From a virus, in IMG/VR virus record IMGVR_UViG_3300032309_000906, positions 1 through 42,330 of that record: a stretch of DNA of 42,330 bases, one strand, 5' to 3'. The notes beneath the pieces were generated by a model that made no database searches, was not told the origin of the DNA, and saw nothing but the letters and a program-made list of their open reading frames with translations. The position numbers were made by a program, and so were the translations under genes. Shown piece after piece: positions 5,602 to 13,209 of this stretch (positions are counted from its first letter, which is position 1; each line of letters starts with the position of its first letter).

Positions 5602-6579
5602 ATGGCTCATCAATTAGAGCAATTTGAAGATGGCACAACCGCCTTTGCTTCTCGTGAAGAAGCATGGCACAAACTTGGCACAATTACTAAGCGTGCCTTT
5701 ACAGCAGAAGAAGCACTTGAGTTGGCTCAATTAGATTCTGAGGTTACTGTCTCAGAAAATCCTGTTGGGGCTGTTGTAGATGGCAAAGTCTTAACTGTTG
5801 AGGACAAATTTATTACTTACCGCAACCACCCAAAGACAGGCATGTCTGCCCTTGGTGTAGTTGGTAGTCGGTATGTACCAATCCAAAACAAAGATGCTTT
5901 TTCTTTTCTAAATAATCTTGTTGATCAGTCAGGTGCAATTTTTGAAACTGCTGGCTCAATTAAAGGTGGGCGTCAGGTATTCATGGCTGTTCAAATGCCA
6001 GAAGAATTAAAACTTGCTAATGGCATTGATACTCATAAAATGTTTATTATGGCAACCAACTCACATGATGGAAGCCAATCTTTCACAGTTGCAGTAACTC
6101 CTATTCGGGTAGTCTGCACAAATACAGTTCGCCTTGGTTTGGCTCAGGCAGTATCTAAAATTAACCTACGCCATACAGCGAGCGCAACAGGTAAGGTTGC
6201 TCAGGCTAAGGAAGTTCTTGGTTTGGTTTATACCTATGAAGATGCTTTCTCACAAGAAGTAAAACGCCTTGTTGATCAAGACTTTACCGATACACAATTT
6301 GAGAAATTAGTCAATGACCTGTTTCCAATTTCTGATGAGTTCAAGGCTTCAGGTGTTACTAAAATGACTAATAAGAGAGATGATCTGTTGAGCCTTTGGA
6401 CAGCACCTACTCAAATGAATATCGCTGGTACTAAGTGGGCGGCTTATAATGCAGTTGCTGAGTATGCAGATTGGTTCTCACCTGTTCGTGGGGCTGACCG
6501 AGATAAGGCTCGGGCTGAGCGTATCCTTACTGGGGCAACTGATGACCTGAAGGCAAAGGCTCTAACGCTTCTAGGCTAG
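5602..6579 (+). CDS. DUF932 / TIGR03299-like phage-plasmid protein
   Basis: I start the gene at ATG 5602 after GAAAGGG. The longer frame from 5527 would overlap the promoter. The 325-residue product opens with MAHQLEQFEDG...EEAWHKLGT, the usual opening of the DUF932/TIGR03299 family. It also has the typical YRxxxxxLGVVGSRYVPIQNKDAFSFL and VVCTNTVRLGL segments. Members of this family are common on phages and plasmids and have no settled function. It has its own promoter and terminator, so it is probably well expressed. Confidence 0.85.
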   Translation: MAHQLEQFEDGTTAFASREEAWHKLGTITKRAFTAEEALELAQLDSEVTVSENPVGAVVDGKVLTVEDKFITYRNHPKTGMSALGVVGSRYVPIQNKDAFSFLNNLVDQSGAIFETAGSIKGGRQVFMAVQMPEELKLANGIDTHKMFIMATNSHDGSQSFTVAVTPIRVVCTNTVRLGLAQAVSKINLRHTASATGKVAQAKEVLGLVYTYEDAFSQEVKRLVDQDFTDTQFEKLVNDLFPISDEFKASGVTKMTNKRDDLLSLWTAPTQMNIAGTKWAAYNAVAEYADWFSPVRGADRDKARAERILTGATDDLKAKALTLLG

Positions 6580-6594
6580 GACACATTAAAAATG

Positions 6595-6623
6595 ACCCCC
6601 TCTTCGGAGGGGGTTGTTTTTTT
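6595..6623 (+). terminator. Bidirectional intrinsic terminator
   Basis: ACCCCCTC-ttcg-GAGGGGGT forms a perfect 8-bp stem with a TTCG loop. Rightward it is followed by TGTTTTTTT. On the complement the same stem is followed by CATTTTTAA, so it can also stop leftward transcripts that pass the structural genes. Confidence 0.9.
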
Positions 6624-6646
6624 GGAAAAGGTAGTAAAATAGGGTT

Positions 6647-6871
6647 ATGGCACACGCTTCCGTTAATGTAGATATCGGTGCACTCCATGTTGAGATAGAA
6701 ACTGATCAAGTTTATCCAGATGGTATGACCGACTTAATTAACCGTGCCGCAATACTAGTTGGTTCAGCAATTGCTCAAGCGAAAGCCGCAGACATAGACA
6801 TAATGGCAATTTATAATACTGCTGATGATTATGATGACGAAGATGAAGATGAGGAAGCAGAACCAGCCTGA
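6647..6871 (+). CDS. Small acidic protein, unknown
   Basis: The 74-residue protein ends in a run of Asp and Glu (about residues 61-72). An amphipathic Ala-rich helix fills the middle. The ribosome-binding site is weak (AGGG very close to the ATG, AAAAGG farther away), and no clear promoter separates it from the terminator just upstream. Its last 43 bases overlap the convergent gene on the other strand, whose Ser run is the antisense of this acidic tail. The function is unknown. Confidence 0.55.
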   Translation: MAHASVNVDIGALHVEIETDQVYPDGMTDLINRAAILVGSAIAQAKAADIDIMAIYNTADDYDDEDEDEEAEPA

Positions 6872-7125
6872 CTAATTTCAGCCGCACCAGCAATATAGGC
6901 TAAGGCATCCACATAACTATCTAAATGTTTTTTGTTTGCTCTAATTCTATTTATCTTAAAAATTGCCATCATAAGTGCAACATCAATGGCATCTAATGGG
7001 GTTTCAGCATAGCCTTCCCACATCTTGGCACATTGTTCTAAGTTATATTCAAATGACCCGTACTGATCATGGCGATCTTCATTTAATGTTTTTTCTGCTT
7101 GTTTAAGAAAATCTTTTGCTTTCAT
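6829..7125 (-). CDS. DUF6378-like phage protein
   Basis: The 98-residue protein matches the pattern of the small phage family DUF6378: DRHDQYGSFEYNLEQCAKMWEGY, then TPLDAIDVALMMAIFKINRIR, then a D-x3-D-x2-AYIAGAAE end. Similar proteins occur in many phages of marine and soil bacteria, with no proven role. The C-terminus ends in eight Ser encoded antisense to the acidic tail of the convergent gene. It is the last gene of the long leftward block. Confidence 0.75.
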   Translation of the reverse strand: MKAKDFLKQAEKTLNEDRHDQYGSFEYNLEQCAKMWEGYAETPLDAIDVALMMAIFKINRIRANKKHLDSYVDALAYIAGAAEISQAGSASSSSSSSS

Positions 7126-7142
7126 TGAGTTAGTTTAGCAGA

Positions 7143-8204
7143 TTAATCTAACCAAACTTTATACCCAGCAGTTACTCTGCCTTTGATCGGGTCAATGAAG
7201 TGAAGTCGTTGAGAAGGAGTAGCAGTTGCCGCAAGCATAACTCCTGCGTACCTGTTATCAGATTCTGTGGATCCTGTTTGGTATACCGAACCTTGACCAT
7301 TTGCGAGTGCCCACTCTGCGTGCGTGTGGTAGTGACCGATATAGACATCTCTGAAGTCCCACGGATAACTTCCGCTTCTCCATCTATTGACGTGCTGGAC
7401 GATTGTTGCTGGGCTTGCAAAACCATTTCTACCTACCTCATCTCCGTGAATTAGTAACGCCTTATAGTTACCAATCTCAACCCGTTGGATGTCTTCAGGA
7501 CTATCGTTCCAGATTAATCTTTTTTCACCCTTTAATAACTGTCTAGATAATTCATAACACATGCGGTCAAAGTTATCTGAGCGTGGAACATTATCACGCT
7601 TAGAGCCTATTCTGCCGTGGTTTCCCCACTCAGATACTACATATACTTTCTCGTAGTTTGCAAGGGCATACTGGACAACTTCTACAAGAAGTTTAGACAC
7701 AGTTACATACTGCTCAAATAGTGTGGCATCAATTTCAAAGGCTTGAGTTGGAAAGTTAAACAGACCCTCTACCATGTCGCCCCCGAACATAATAGTCACA
7801 TCTTTAACTGGATGATCAGCCCGTTGGATATCTGTAATTCTTATTGCTTTCTTACAAAATTCTAATACCCGTTTTCTCATTACTTCACTATTGTAAGTAA
7901 TAGTTTTCTTTGCACCTTGCCAGTCCGTTAAATGCCAAAGAGCCACCTCTACACCTGTTTTCCTTTTATCAAGGTTAGGTGAAGGGGTGGCTGGTATTGG
8001 TCCTAATGCAATAATTGAATCTCGTGAGGCTTGGATTGTTGCCTCAACTAATTCATCAGTTCTTTGCTTAGATTGCTGTAATTGTTTTTGAGCACGAACA
8101 AGTGCCTTACGCAACTCTGCTATTTCAGGATTGGATTCCTGAGCAAGTTTTATTAAATCATCTTCTAACGACACCAGCACAGACCTTCCGTCGGTGACGT
8201 CCAA
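7143..8204 (-). CDS. Calcineurin-like metallophosphoesterase
   Basis: The frame codes for up to 353 residues from TTG 8204. GTG 8174 with GGAAGG upstream is an alternative start that shortens the overlap with the previous gene. After an N-terminal helical segment (about 13-65) come the metallophosphoesterase motifs: HLTDWQ (D94), GGDMVEG (141-147), WGNHGR (193-198), HGDE (253-256) and GHYHTH (290-295). The first motif has Gln where D-x-H usually has His. The enzyme probably hydrolyses a phosphodiester, perhaps in nucleic acid. It lies after the lysis genes at the end of the structural block. Confidence 0.85.
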   Translation of the reverse strand: MDVTDGRSVLVSLEDDLIKLAQESNPEIAELRKALVRAQKQLQQSKQRTDELVEATIQASRDSIIALGPIPATPSPNLDKRKTGVEVALWHLTDWQGAKKTITYNSEVMRKRVLEFCKKAIRITDIQRADHPVKDVTIMFGGDMVEGLFNFPTQAFEIDATLFEQYVTVSKLLVEVVQYALANYEKVYVVSEWGNHGRIGSKRDNVPRSDNFDRMCYELSRQLLKGEKRLIWNDSPEDIQRVEIGNYKALLIHGDEVGRNGFASPATIVQHVNRWRSGSYPWDFRDVYIGHYHTHAEWALANGQGSVYQTGSTESDNRYAGVMLAATATPSQRLHFIDPIKGRVTAGYKVWLD

Positions 8205-8406
8205 TTACACTATCAGATATTGCATGACCATTATTTCTTAGCACTTTAGCAAGAGCGATATGGCTAACAAGTTTGTCGTCAAATCGTTCTTGTAGCAAGG
8301 TCATTTCTGCCTTTGGTAGTCCTTGTAATAAGGAACAGACAGAACAAAGAGCCTTGCGTGTAGTCGGGAAGTTAGCCTCGTTCTTGAGGTCTTCTAGTAA
8401 TCCCAC
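8158..8406 (-). CDS. Small HTH-like protein
   Basis: GTG 8406 follows the holin-candidate stop directly (TAAGTG), with AAGG at the right distance. The 82-residue product has two Cys (CSVC, about 21-24) and a C-terminal segment (HIALAKVLRNNGHAISDSVIGRHRRK) that reads as a helix-turn-helix with a basic end. It overlaps the phosphoesterase frame by 47 bases. A DNA-binding role is plausible. Confidence 0.6.
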   Translation of the reverse strand: MGLLEDLKNEANFPTTRKALCSVCSLLQGLPKAEMTLLQERFDDKLVSHIALAKVLRNNGHAISDSVIGRHRRKVCAGVVRR

Positions 8407-8667
8407 TTATGCCTTTTTCTTTGTTGCTTTCTTTTTTTGATCAGCCTTAACTAACTTGTTGATCTCAACATCTGCAAGATCAGCAATTAGACCGAAAGAA
8501 GCATCTTTAGGATTAATAGCACGAATTGCTGGTCCGACTGTTGCAACAGCACCAGCCAAAATTAGGTTTTTGATATTCATTTCGCCCATGGCATAGGCTG
8601 TTGATACCGCAACAATAAAACTGCGGCTGTATGAAGCAAGTAATGCTTGAAGTTTTTTACTATTCAT
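8407..8667 (-). CDS. Small membrane protein, holin candidate
   Basis: The 86-residue product has hydrophobic segments at about 12-27 and 32-50, a polar region, and a strongly basic C-terminus (KADQKKKATKKKA). It lies 2 bases after the endolysin gene and has AAGGAG before its ATG. Small membrane proteins with a basic tail beside an endolysin are often holins. The segments are weakly hydrophobic, so another role is possible. Confidence 0.5.
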   Translation of the reverse strand: MNSKKLQALLASYSRSFIVAVSTAYAMGEMNIKNLILAGAVATVGPAIRAINPKDASFGLIADLADVEINKLVKADQKKKATKKKA

Positions 8668-8669
8668 TT

Positions 8670-9179
8670 TTACTCCTTGAACTTAGGCTTGCCGAATCCG
8701 ACTATGGACACGGTTTGAGATTTTCTTAACTTGCCCCCGTTGCTCTTCTTGAAGGCTCTAACTTTAACACAGCACTCCCCACCATTACGCTGATCACCCT
8801 TTTTATCTGCGGCGGTGTTTCCTTCAATGGTCGTTACTGTGCCATCTCCATTATCTTTGACCACAATACCAACATGACTAATTCTGTCTAAATTATCATT
8901 TGGAAAGTCAAAGAAAGCAATATCTCCTTCTTGCGGTGTGGCTGTTTCAGCATCCTGCCATAGTCCTTTATCCTTAAAGGCTTTAGCACCTGCTTGAGTA
9001 GATACACAATTAGGTATCTTTAACCCGACTTGATTAGCGCACCACATAACAAATGAACCACACCAAGGCAAGAAATTTGCTTTAGTAAATGCCCCGTATT
9101 TGGTTTCATTGTCTTTTGGTCCTTCTACTGTGCCAACTTCTTTTTGTGCAACAACTACAAACTCACTTCTTTGGCTCAT
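8670..9179 (-). CDS. CHAP-domain endolysin
   Basis: I place the start at ATG 9179 (MSQRSEF...), which has AGGAAGGG upstream. The longer frame from 9200 overlaps more of the previous gene. The 169-residue product has the CHAP pattern: C40 in PWCGSFVMWCANQVGL, H102 in SHVGIV and E119 in TTIEGNT. Such enzymes cleave peptide bonds in peptidoglycan. There is no signal peptide and no separate cell-wall-binding domain. It therefore needs a holin, and three small membrane or lipoprotein genes lie beside it. Confidence 0.85.
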   Translation of the reverse strand: MSQRSEFVVVAQKEVGTVEGPKDNETKYGAFTKANFLPWCGSFVMWCANQVGLKIPNCVSTQAGAKAFKDKGLWQDAETATPQEGDIAFFDFPNDNLDRISHVGIVVKDNGDGTVTTIEGNTAADKKGDQRNGGECCVKVRAFKKSNGGKLRKSQTVSIVGFGKPKFKE

Positions 9180-9453
9180 CTTTTTGCCCTTCCTGTTCAA
9201 CTGGTTTTGGTTTTGACTTCAACCCGTTAGCACTAACTATACCTGATAATGTGCCAGTTAAAAAGACTGTAAGGGTAGAAACTAGGTCAATAAATTGAGC
9301 GTCATTAGGCGCTTGCTTCATAGGTTGAGTTACGAACACCAATGCCCATAGTAAAGACAGCACAGAAAGTGCAAAGACAGTTGCTAAAATAATGCCAATA
9401 GTAACTATTAATCTTGCATGTAATTCTTCAGGTGTAAATCTTTTACGGTTCAT
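9163..9453 (-). CDS. Two-helix membrane protein of the lysis region
   Basis: I start at ATG 9453 (MNRKRFTPEELHARL...). The upstream extension of the frame only overlaps the lipoprotein gene. The 96-residue protein has two transmembrane segments (about 12-38 and 52-75) and a charged, Lys/Pro-rich tail. Size, topology and place before the endolysin fit a class II holin or an accessory membrane protein. Confidence 0.6.
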   Translation of the reverse strand: MNRKRFTPEELHARLIVTIGIILATVFALSVLSLLWALVFVTQPMKQAPNDAQFIDLVSTLTVFLTGTLSGIVSANGLKSKPKPVEQEGQKDEPKK

Positions 9454-9637
9454 TTTCAAATACCTCTGGAAGTAGGTCTTCTGGACAAGTTCCAGTAACA
9501 TCACAATCGGGGTGCTTGCATTCTTGGTTTTCCCAATTAGCAACCTCTTGGCACGGATAGCGTACCCAACCTTGGTATCCACAAGATGAGAGTAATGGAA
9601 CAATTAGTAGTAAAGCAAGTAATCTTTTACTTAGCAT
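9443..9637 (-). CDS. Small lipoprotein
   Basis: The 64-residue protein has a basic start, a Leu-rich core and a lipobox ending LLSSC at about residue 19, so it should be lipid-anchored. The mature part (CGYQGWVRYPCQEVANWENQ...) has six Cys in all and resembles a small lipoprotein seen in many aquatic phages. It overlaps both neighbours. A spanin-like role would be odd in a Gram-positive host, so the job is open. Confidence 0.7.
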   Translation of the reverse strand: MLSKRLLALLLIVPLLSSCGYQGWVRYPCQEVANWENQECKHPDCDVTGTCPEDLLPEVFENEP

Positions 9638-9866
9638 TCTTATCTGTAATAATTAAAAAGTAAATTTGATCAACACGAGTTTCTAATTTTTTTACTTTGG
9701 CGTCAATATCATTAACTTTATCTTTTACACTTGAGCCACCGTTGGGCTTAAGTTCAGACAAGTAATCTTTGACCATGGCTTTAGTTGTAAATCTATGGAT
9801 TGCCCAGATAAATCCTAGTAAGCCAAGTGTGGCAGAAATGACTGCTGTCCAGTCAGATATGTTCAT
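9627..9866 (-). CDS. Membrane protein with coiled coil
   Basis: The 79-residue product has one N-terminal transmembrane segment (about 7-25) and a C-terminal coiled coil (VNDIDAKVKKLETRVDQIYFLI). AAGGA precedes the ATG. Its topology resembles small phage holins or holin partners in lysis cassettes. It overlaps the lipoprotein gene by 11 bases. Confidence 0.6.
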   Translation of the reverse strand: MNISDWTAVISATLGLLGFIWAIHRFTTKAMVKDYLSELKPNGGSSVKDKVNDIDAKVKKLETRVDQIYFLIITDKNAK

Positions 9867-9875
9867 AGTTGTTCC

Positions 9876-10109
9876 TTATGGTGTGTAAGAGGATTGGTTT
9901 AATTTATGCCAAGCAGTTCCGTTATAGTAAACTAATTGACCAATGTTTGTTGCAAAATACATGTCGCCTTCTCGTGGGTTAGTAGGCAAGTCAGTAGTAA
10001 AATCTAATGAAGGTGCATTAAATCGGTAGGCTGTTTCAAGTGATCTAATACGCCTGTCTAAGTCCCAAAACATTTCTGAGATTACAGGTGGTAAGTTAAT
10101 AAATGGCAT
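9876..10109 (-). CDS. Small virion-associated protein, probable tail component
   Basis: The 77-residue product has an N-terminal helical part (ISEMFWDLDRRIRSLETAYRF) and a C-terminal motif of the type NPREGDMYFATNIGQLVYYNGTAWHKL. That motif recurs in the fibre proteins at 15896 and 31246 as GxxYFNTSTGxxxYxGxxW. It lies just after the large minor tail protein, so a tail-tip role is likely. Confidence 0.6.
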   Translation of the reverse strand: MPFINLPPVISEMFWDLDRRIRSLETAYRFNAPSLDFTTDLPTNPREGDMYFATNIGQLVYYNGTAWHKLNQSSYTP

Positions 10110-10117
10110 CTTTGTCC

Positions 10118-11251
10118 CTAGGTTGTCGTTGGGTCAGTAAGAGTTAAAGTTACTCGTTCAGGACCATCTTCACCAGGTTGAACAGAGATAGCAACTATTC
10201 TATAAACTTGAGATAAGCCAAAACCGCTACCATTATTTGGAAAGCGATCATCTGTAATTCTAAGTAAGCACTCATCACCTGTTTTATATGAACCAAGAAC
10301 TGGTGAGGCGTAGGCTGGTATAACTATCTTTGGAGTAACCACAGGCACTTGCTTTGCTGTGACTTCACCTAATGTCTGCTGGTATAAAATTGTTGGGTCG
10401 TATTGATCAGTATAAGAAACTGTGTCTTCAAGTAGTGGATAACCTGCCGCAATTTGATCTGTTGGGGCTGTTGCAACAGCAACAATTTTTGCCTCATTAG
10501 ATTGAGGACCCACACCATACATTTTATTAGCAACTACTGAGCCATCATCAGGCCATTCGTAGGCAACTATATTGCCCGGAAACTCAAATACTAAAGCATC
10601 AGCATTGTTGGCATTAAAAGTAATACCGCGATATGGGTAGGCTGTTTGAGCGTATTTTCTAGGCTCTAGGTTTGTGTCGTAAGCGACATCTATGTTAAAG
10701 TCAAAACCATCTTGTTGATTAGATAAATCTTTAATTGCACCCCAGACATCTTTGAACTCGTAAGCGTAATAGACACGAGTTACATCTATGCCCGACACAT
10801 TGTTAGGAACAACGACACCAATATCACCACCAGCAAGATCTTGTGCTAAGGTCAATAAGTCTTGGGCAATAAATAATTGATCTTCATTTTCATAAACTAA
10901 GGCTTGGTCGCCATCCATAAAGTTATCTGTAATACGGCGCCGTTCAAAATATGAGCCAAACTCACGGGCTTGAAAACTAAAGTGTTGAGAATCAGTATCC
11001 CAAGTCCTTAGCCATATAATTCCACCCCATATAAGCACACCATCTCGATCTACATAGATAGCAGTGCGACCAGGAATTGTGCTTCCTGTTATGTCGTATC
11101 CTGTTTCATTAATATCTGAACCAAGAATAGTTCCTGAAAAAGAACCTGGTGTGTTAAGTGTTTGAGTAAAACTTACATTGGTTAATGGAAGTTCTGCCAA
11201 GATATCGTTTGTAATTAGGTCAGCAAAAAGATACCTGTATTGAGTAGCCAT
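10118..11251 (-). CDS. Minor tail protein, ReqiPepy6 Gp37-like (tail tip/hub)
   Basis: The 377-residue protein begins with the beta-rich pattern LTNVSFTQTLNTPGSFSGTI...YVDRDGVLIWGGIIWLRTWD. This is typical of the ReqiPepy6 Gp37-like minor tail proteins of actinophages, and a shorter version of hub domains of the Tal/gp27 type. Such proteins form part of the tail-tip baseplate. It lies at the distal end of the fibre gene set. Confidence 0.75.
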   Translation of the reverse strand: MATQYRYLFADLITNDILAELPLTNVSFTQTLNTPGSFSGTILGSDINETGYDITGSTIPGRTAIYVDRDGVLIWGGIIWLRTWDTDSQHFSFQAREFGSYFERRRITDNFMDGDQALVYENEDQLFIAQDLLTLAQDLAGGDIGVVVPNNVSGIDVTRVYYAYEFKDVWGAIKDLSNQQDGFDFNIDVAYDTNLEPRKYAQTAYPYRGITFNANNADALVFEFPGNIVAYEWPDDGSVVANKMYGVGPQSNEAKIVAVATAPTDQIAAGYPLLEDTVSYTDQYDPTILYQQTLGEVTAKQVPVVTPKIVIPAYASPVLGSYKTGDECLLRITDDRFPNNGSGFGLSQVYRIVAISVQPGEDGPERVTLTLTDPTTT

Positions 11252-11260
11252 TTCGCCCCC

Positions 11261-11347
11261 TTATAGTGGCAGAAATTCTGCCTCATCTATTTGATCATCA
11301 ATAGTACGAGTTGGTTCAGTTGAGCAATTGCCATCTCGGAAAGCCAT
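11261..11347 (-). CDS. Possible 28-residue peptide
   Basis: An ATG overlaps the stop of the previous gene by one base (TAATG) and opens a 28-codon frame that fills the gap up to the minor tail gene. The acidic peptide has no motif. The Shine-Dalgarno is weak. Junction type is the main support. Confidence 0.35.
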   Translation of the reverse strand: MAFRDGNCSTEPTRTIDDQIDEAEFLPL

Positions 11348-11577
11348 TAAATTACTATTGCTGAGGCTTCTTCATCTGTTAGTGCTTCGCCAGCAATAAG
11401 TTTTGCTTTAGCAGATGCTTTTAACTCAGCAAGTGCTTCAGCCTCAGCCTCAGCCTCGGCTTTTTCTTGTGCTAGTTTTGCACTTAATTGATCACGCTCT
11501 GCAATTTCTTGTGCTGTTAATGGCACAATAGTTTGAGTGCCTTTGGCACAATCTACTACAATTTTATTCAGCGACAT
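11347..11577 (-). CDS. Small helical tail-region protein
   Basis: The 76-residue product begins with a short beta segment (NKIVVDCAKGTQTIVPLT) and continues as one long Ala/Glu/Lys helix. Small proteins of this design follow tail-fibre genes in many aquatic phages and may act in fibre assembly. It overlaps the gene before it by 14 bases. The role is inferred from position. Confidence 0.6.
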   Translation of the reverse strand: MSLNKIVVDCAKGTQTIVPLTAQEIAERDQLSAKLAQEKAEAEAEAEALAELKASAKAKLIAGEALTDEEASAIVI

Positions 11578-11908
11578 TTACGATCTCCCATTTCTTTTTG
11601 GTTTCATTCCATGTATAAAGTTGATCATCATTTGGTTTAGCAACAGGTGGTTGCCAGTCATGGTTATCATCTAATGTCCATGAAGCAAAAGGCTGTGGTG
11701 CAATAAATACATCTGCACTAGCATCATACTTAAACCCAATGCCAGCAAATTGTTTGCGTGTGCGGTGGTTATAAGATGTTTGAACCCAAGTGCCACCAAG
11801 TCCTAAATCATTAGCAAGAAAATCTTGACCTCTATGTTCTTGGTCATCTGCTACTACTAGAACTCTAAGTACAGTTCCATCACTATCTATTTCTGCAAAG
11901 TGTGCCAT
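11564..11908 (-). CDS. Small tail-fibre-associated protein
   Basis: The 114-residue product has the pattern MAHFAEIDSDGTVLRVLVV ... WVQTSYN ... FAGIGFKYD ... PQPFASWTLDD ... W. It recurs next to tail-fibre genes in many marine and freshwater phages. It ends in a Trp-rich segment. Position after the Gly-rich fibres supports a virion or assembly role. Confidence 0.65.
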   Translation of the reverse strand: MAHFAEIDSDGTVLRVLVVADDQEHRGQDFLANDLGLGGTWVQTSYNHRTRKQFAGIGFKYDASADVFIAPQPFASWTLDDNHDWQPPVAKPNDDQLYTWNETKKKWEIVNVAE

Positions 11909-11916
11909 GTTTCTCC

Positions 11917-13197
11917 TTATTTCGCGTATCTTACTACTACTACACCTGAACCGCCATTACCGCCAGTACCACCGCCACCACCGCCACCGCCTTGGTTAGC
12001 AAGTCCGTTCATATAACTACCAATAGCAAAACCATTACCAGCAGATGCACCACCGCTACGACCAAACCCATTTTGAGATTCAGTTCCAGCACCGCCACCA
12101 GCACAATAGTTTGTATTAAAGTAAGTTACGCCTAAACCACCTGAAATACCACCACTATTACGACCTGTAGCACCGTTTGCTCCTACACCACCCATGCCAC
12201 CGCCACCACCTGGCCAATAAGCATAACTAGAAACTATGGCACCAGTTCCACCATTAAAACCTTGAGTTCCAGTTCCACCTAAAAATGTGTTGTTGTTATT
12301 CCAAGAGCCACCACCGCCACCACAACCACCATTCAATCCGTCTGTATAAGAACTACTATAAGAACCGCCACCGCCACCACCTGTTGCAGTTGTTAAACCT
12401 GTAAATGAAGTATTGCCCCCGTTTGAACCTTGAACACCACTACTTGCACCAGCACCACCAGCACCAATAGTAACAGTTTTGGCTCCTGTTAAAGTTTGAG
12501 TAGAGGCATAAACAAGTCCGCCACCGCCGCCGCCGCCACCTCGATCATAACCACCACCGCCACCACCAGCCGCTACTAAAACATCAGCAACAACGGTTGA
12601 GGTTGGAGTAAATACTCCAGATGAATTAAAAGTATGATACCAATAAGTAGCATCTTGACTTATTACTCCACCAGTTGCTTGTGCGCCAACAGCCGCAGAA
12701 GTTACACCATATAAATAAGCAGTTGAGTATTGAACAAAAACTCCATTACCCCAGTATAAATCTATTTGACTTATAGCCGCAGAATCATTTCGGAGATTAA
12801 CGCTAATACCTGCAACGGAACCAGTTTGATTACTTTCACCAACGCCTATAGATAAAAATGGTTTAATTGTTGAACTTGCATAGTTTGAGATATAAATTTC
12901 ATTGCTCGCAAAAGAATTAGCAGAACTTGCATAAGAAGGGTTCATGCCAGCAAAAACATATTGAGCACTAGTAGGACTTGTAGAAAAAGCGCTACTGTCT
13001 CCTTTAGCCAATAATATTGCCCCATAATAAAGATCAGAATTATTAAACTTAATAAATGCCCAATCTTGGTTTGTGCTATTACGGATTGAGGCTACTAAAA
13101 CTAAGTCAGTATAAGTTTGTGGAATAGAAGTAAAAGTAATGTTGGCTGACCCACCAGCACCAACTGTTACTGCTTGGATTAATTCCATGTTAGGCAT
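11917..13197 (-). CDS. Glycine-rich tail fibre / receptor-binding protein A
   Basis: The 426-residue protein has an N-terminal beta domain (AVTVGAGGSANITFTSIPQTYTDL...), a linker motif DATYWYHTFNSSGVFTP, then a Gly-rich domain from about 205. Long Gly runs alternate with Ser/Asn there, and the end is SGVVVVRYAK. Such domains fold as polyglycine-II sandwiches and sit at fibre tips as host-recognition elements. It is a paralogue of the next two genes. Confidence 0.75.
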   Translation of the reverse strand: MPNMELIQAVTVGAGGSANITFTSIPQTYTDLVLVASIRNSTNQDWAFIKFNNSDLYYGAILLAKGDSSAFSTSPTSAQYVFAGMNPSYASSANSFASNEIYISNYASSTIKPFLSIGVGESNQTGSVAGISVNLRNDSAAISQIDLYWGNGVFVQYSTAYLYGVTSAAVGAQATGGVISQDATYWYHTFNSSGVFTPTSTVVADVLVAAGGGGGGYDRGGGGGGGGLVYASTQTLTGAKTVTIGAGGAGASSGVQGSNGGNTSFTGLTTATGGGGGGSYSSSYTDGLNGGCGGGGGSWNNNNTFLGGTGTQGFNGGTGAIVSSYAYWPGGGGGMGGVGANGATGRNSGGISGGLGVTYFNTNYCAGGGAGTESQNGFGRSGGASAGNGFAIGSYMNGLANQGGGGGGGGTGGNGGSGVVVVRYAK

Positions 13198-13209
13198 TAT
13201 CTATCTCCT

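Noticed and set aside
7143-8406. Frameshift between the 82-residue HTH-like ORF and the phosphoesterase
   Set aside because: Each has its own start signal, and the phosphoesterase motifs all lie after the overlap, so two overlapping genes explain it better.
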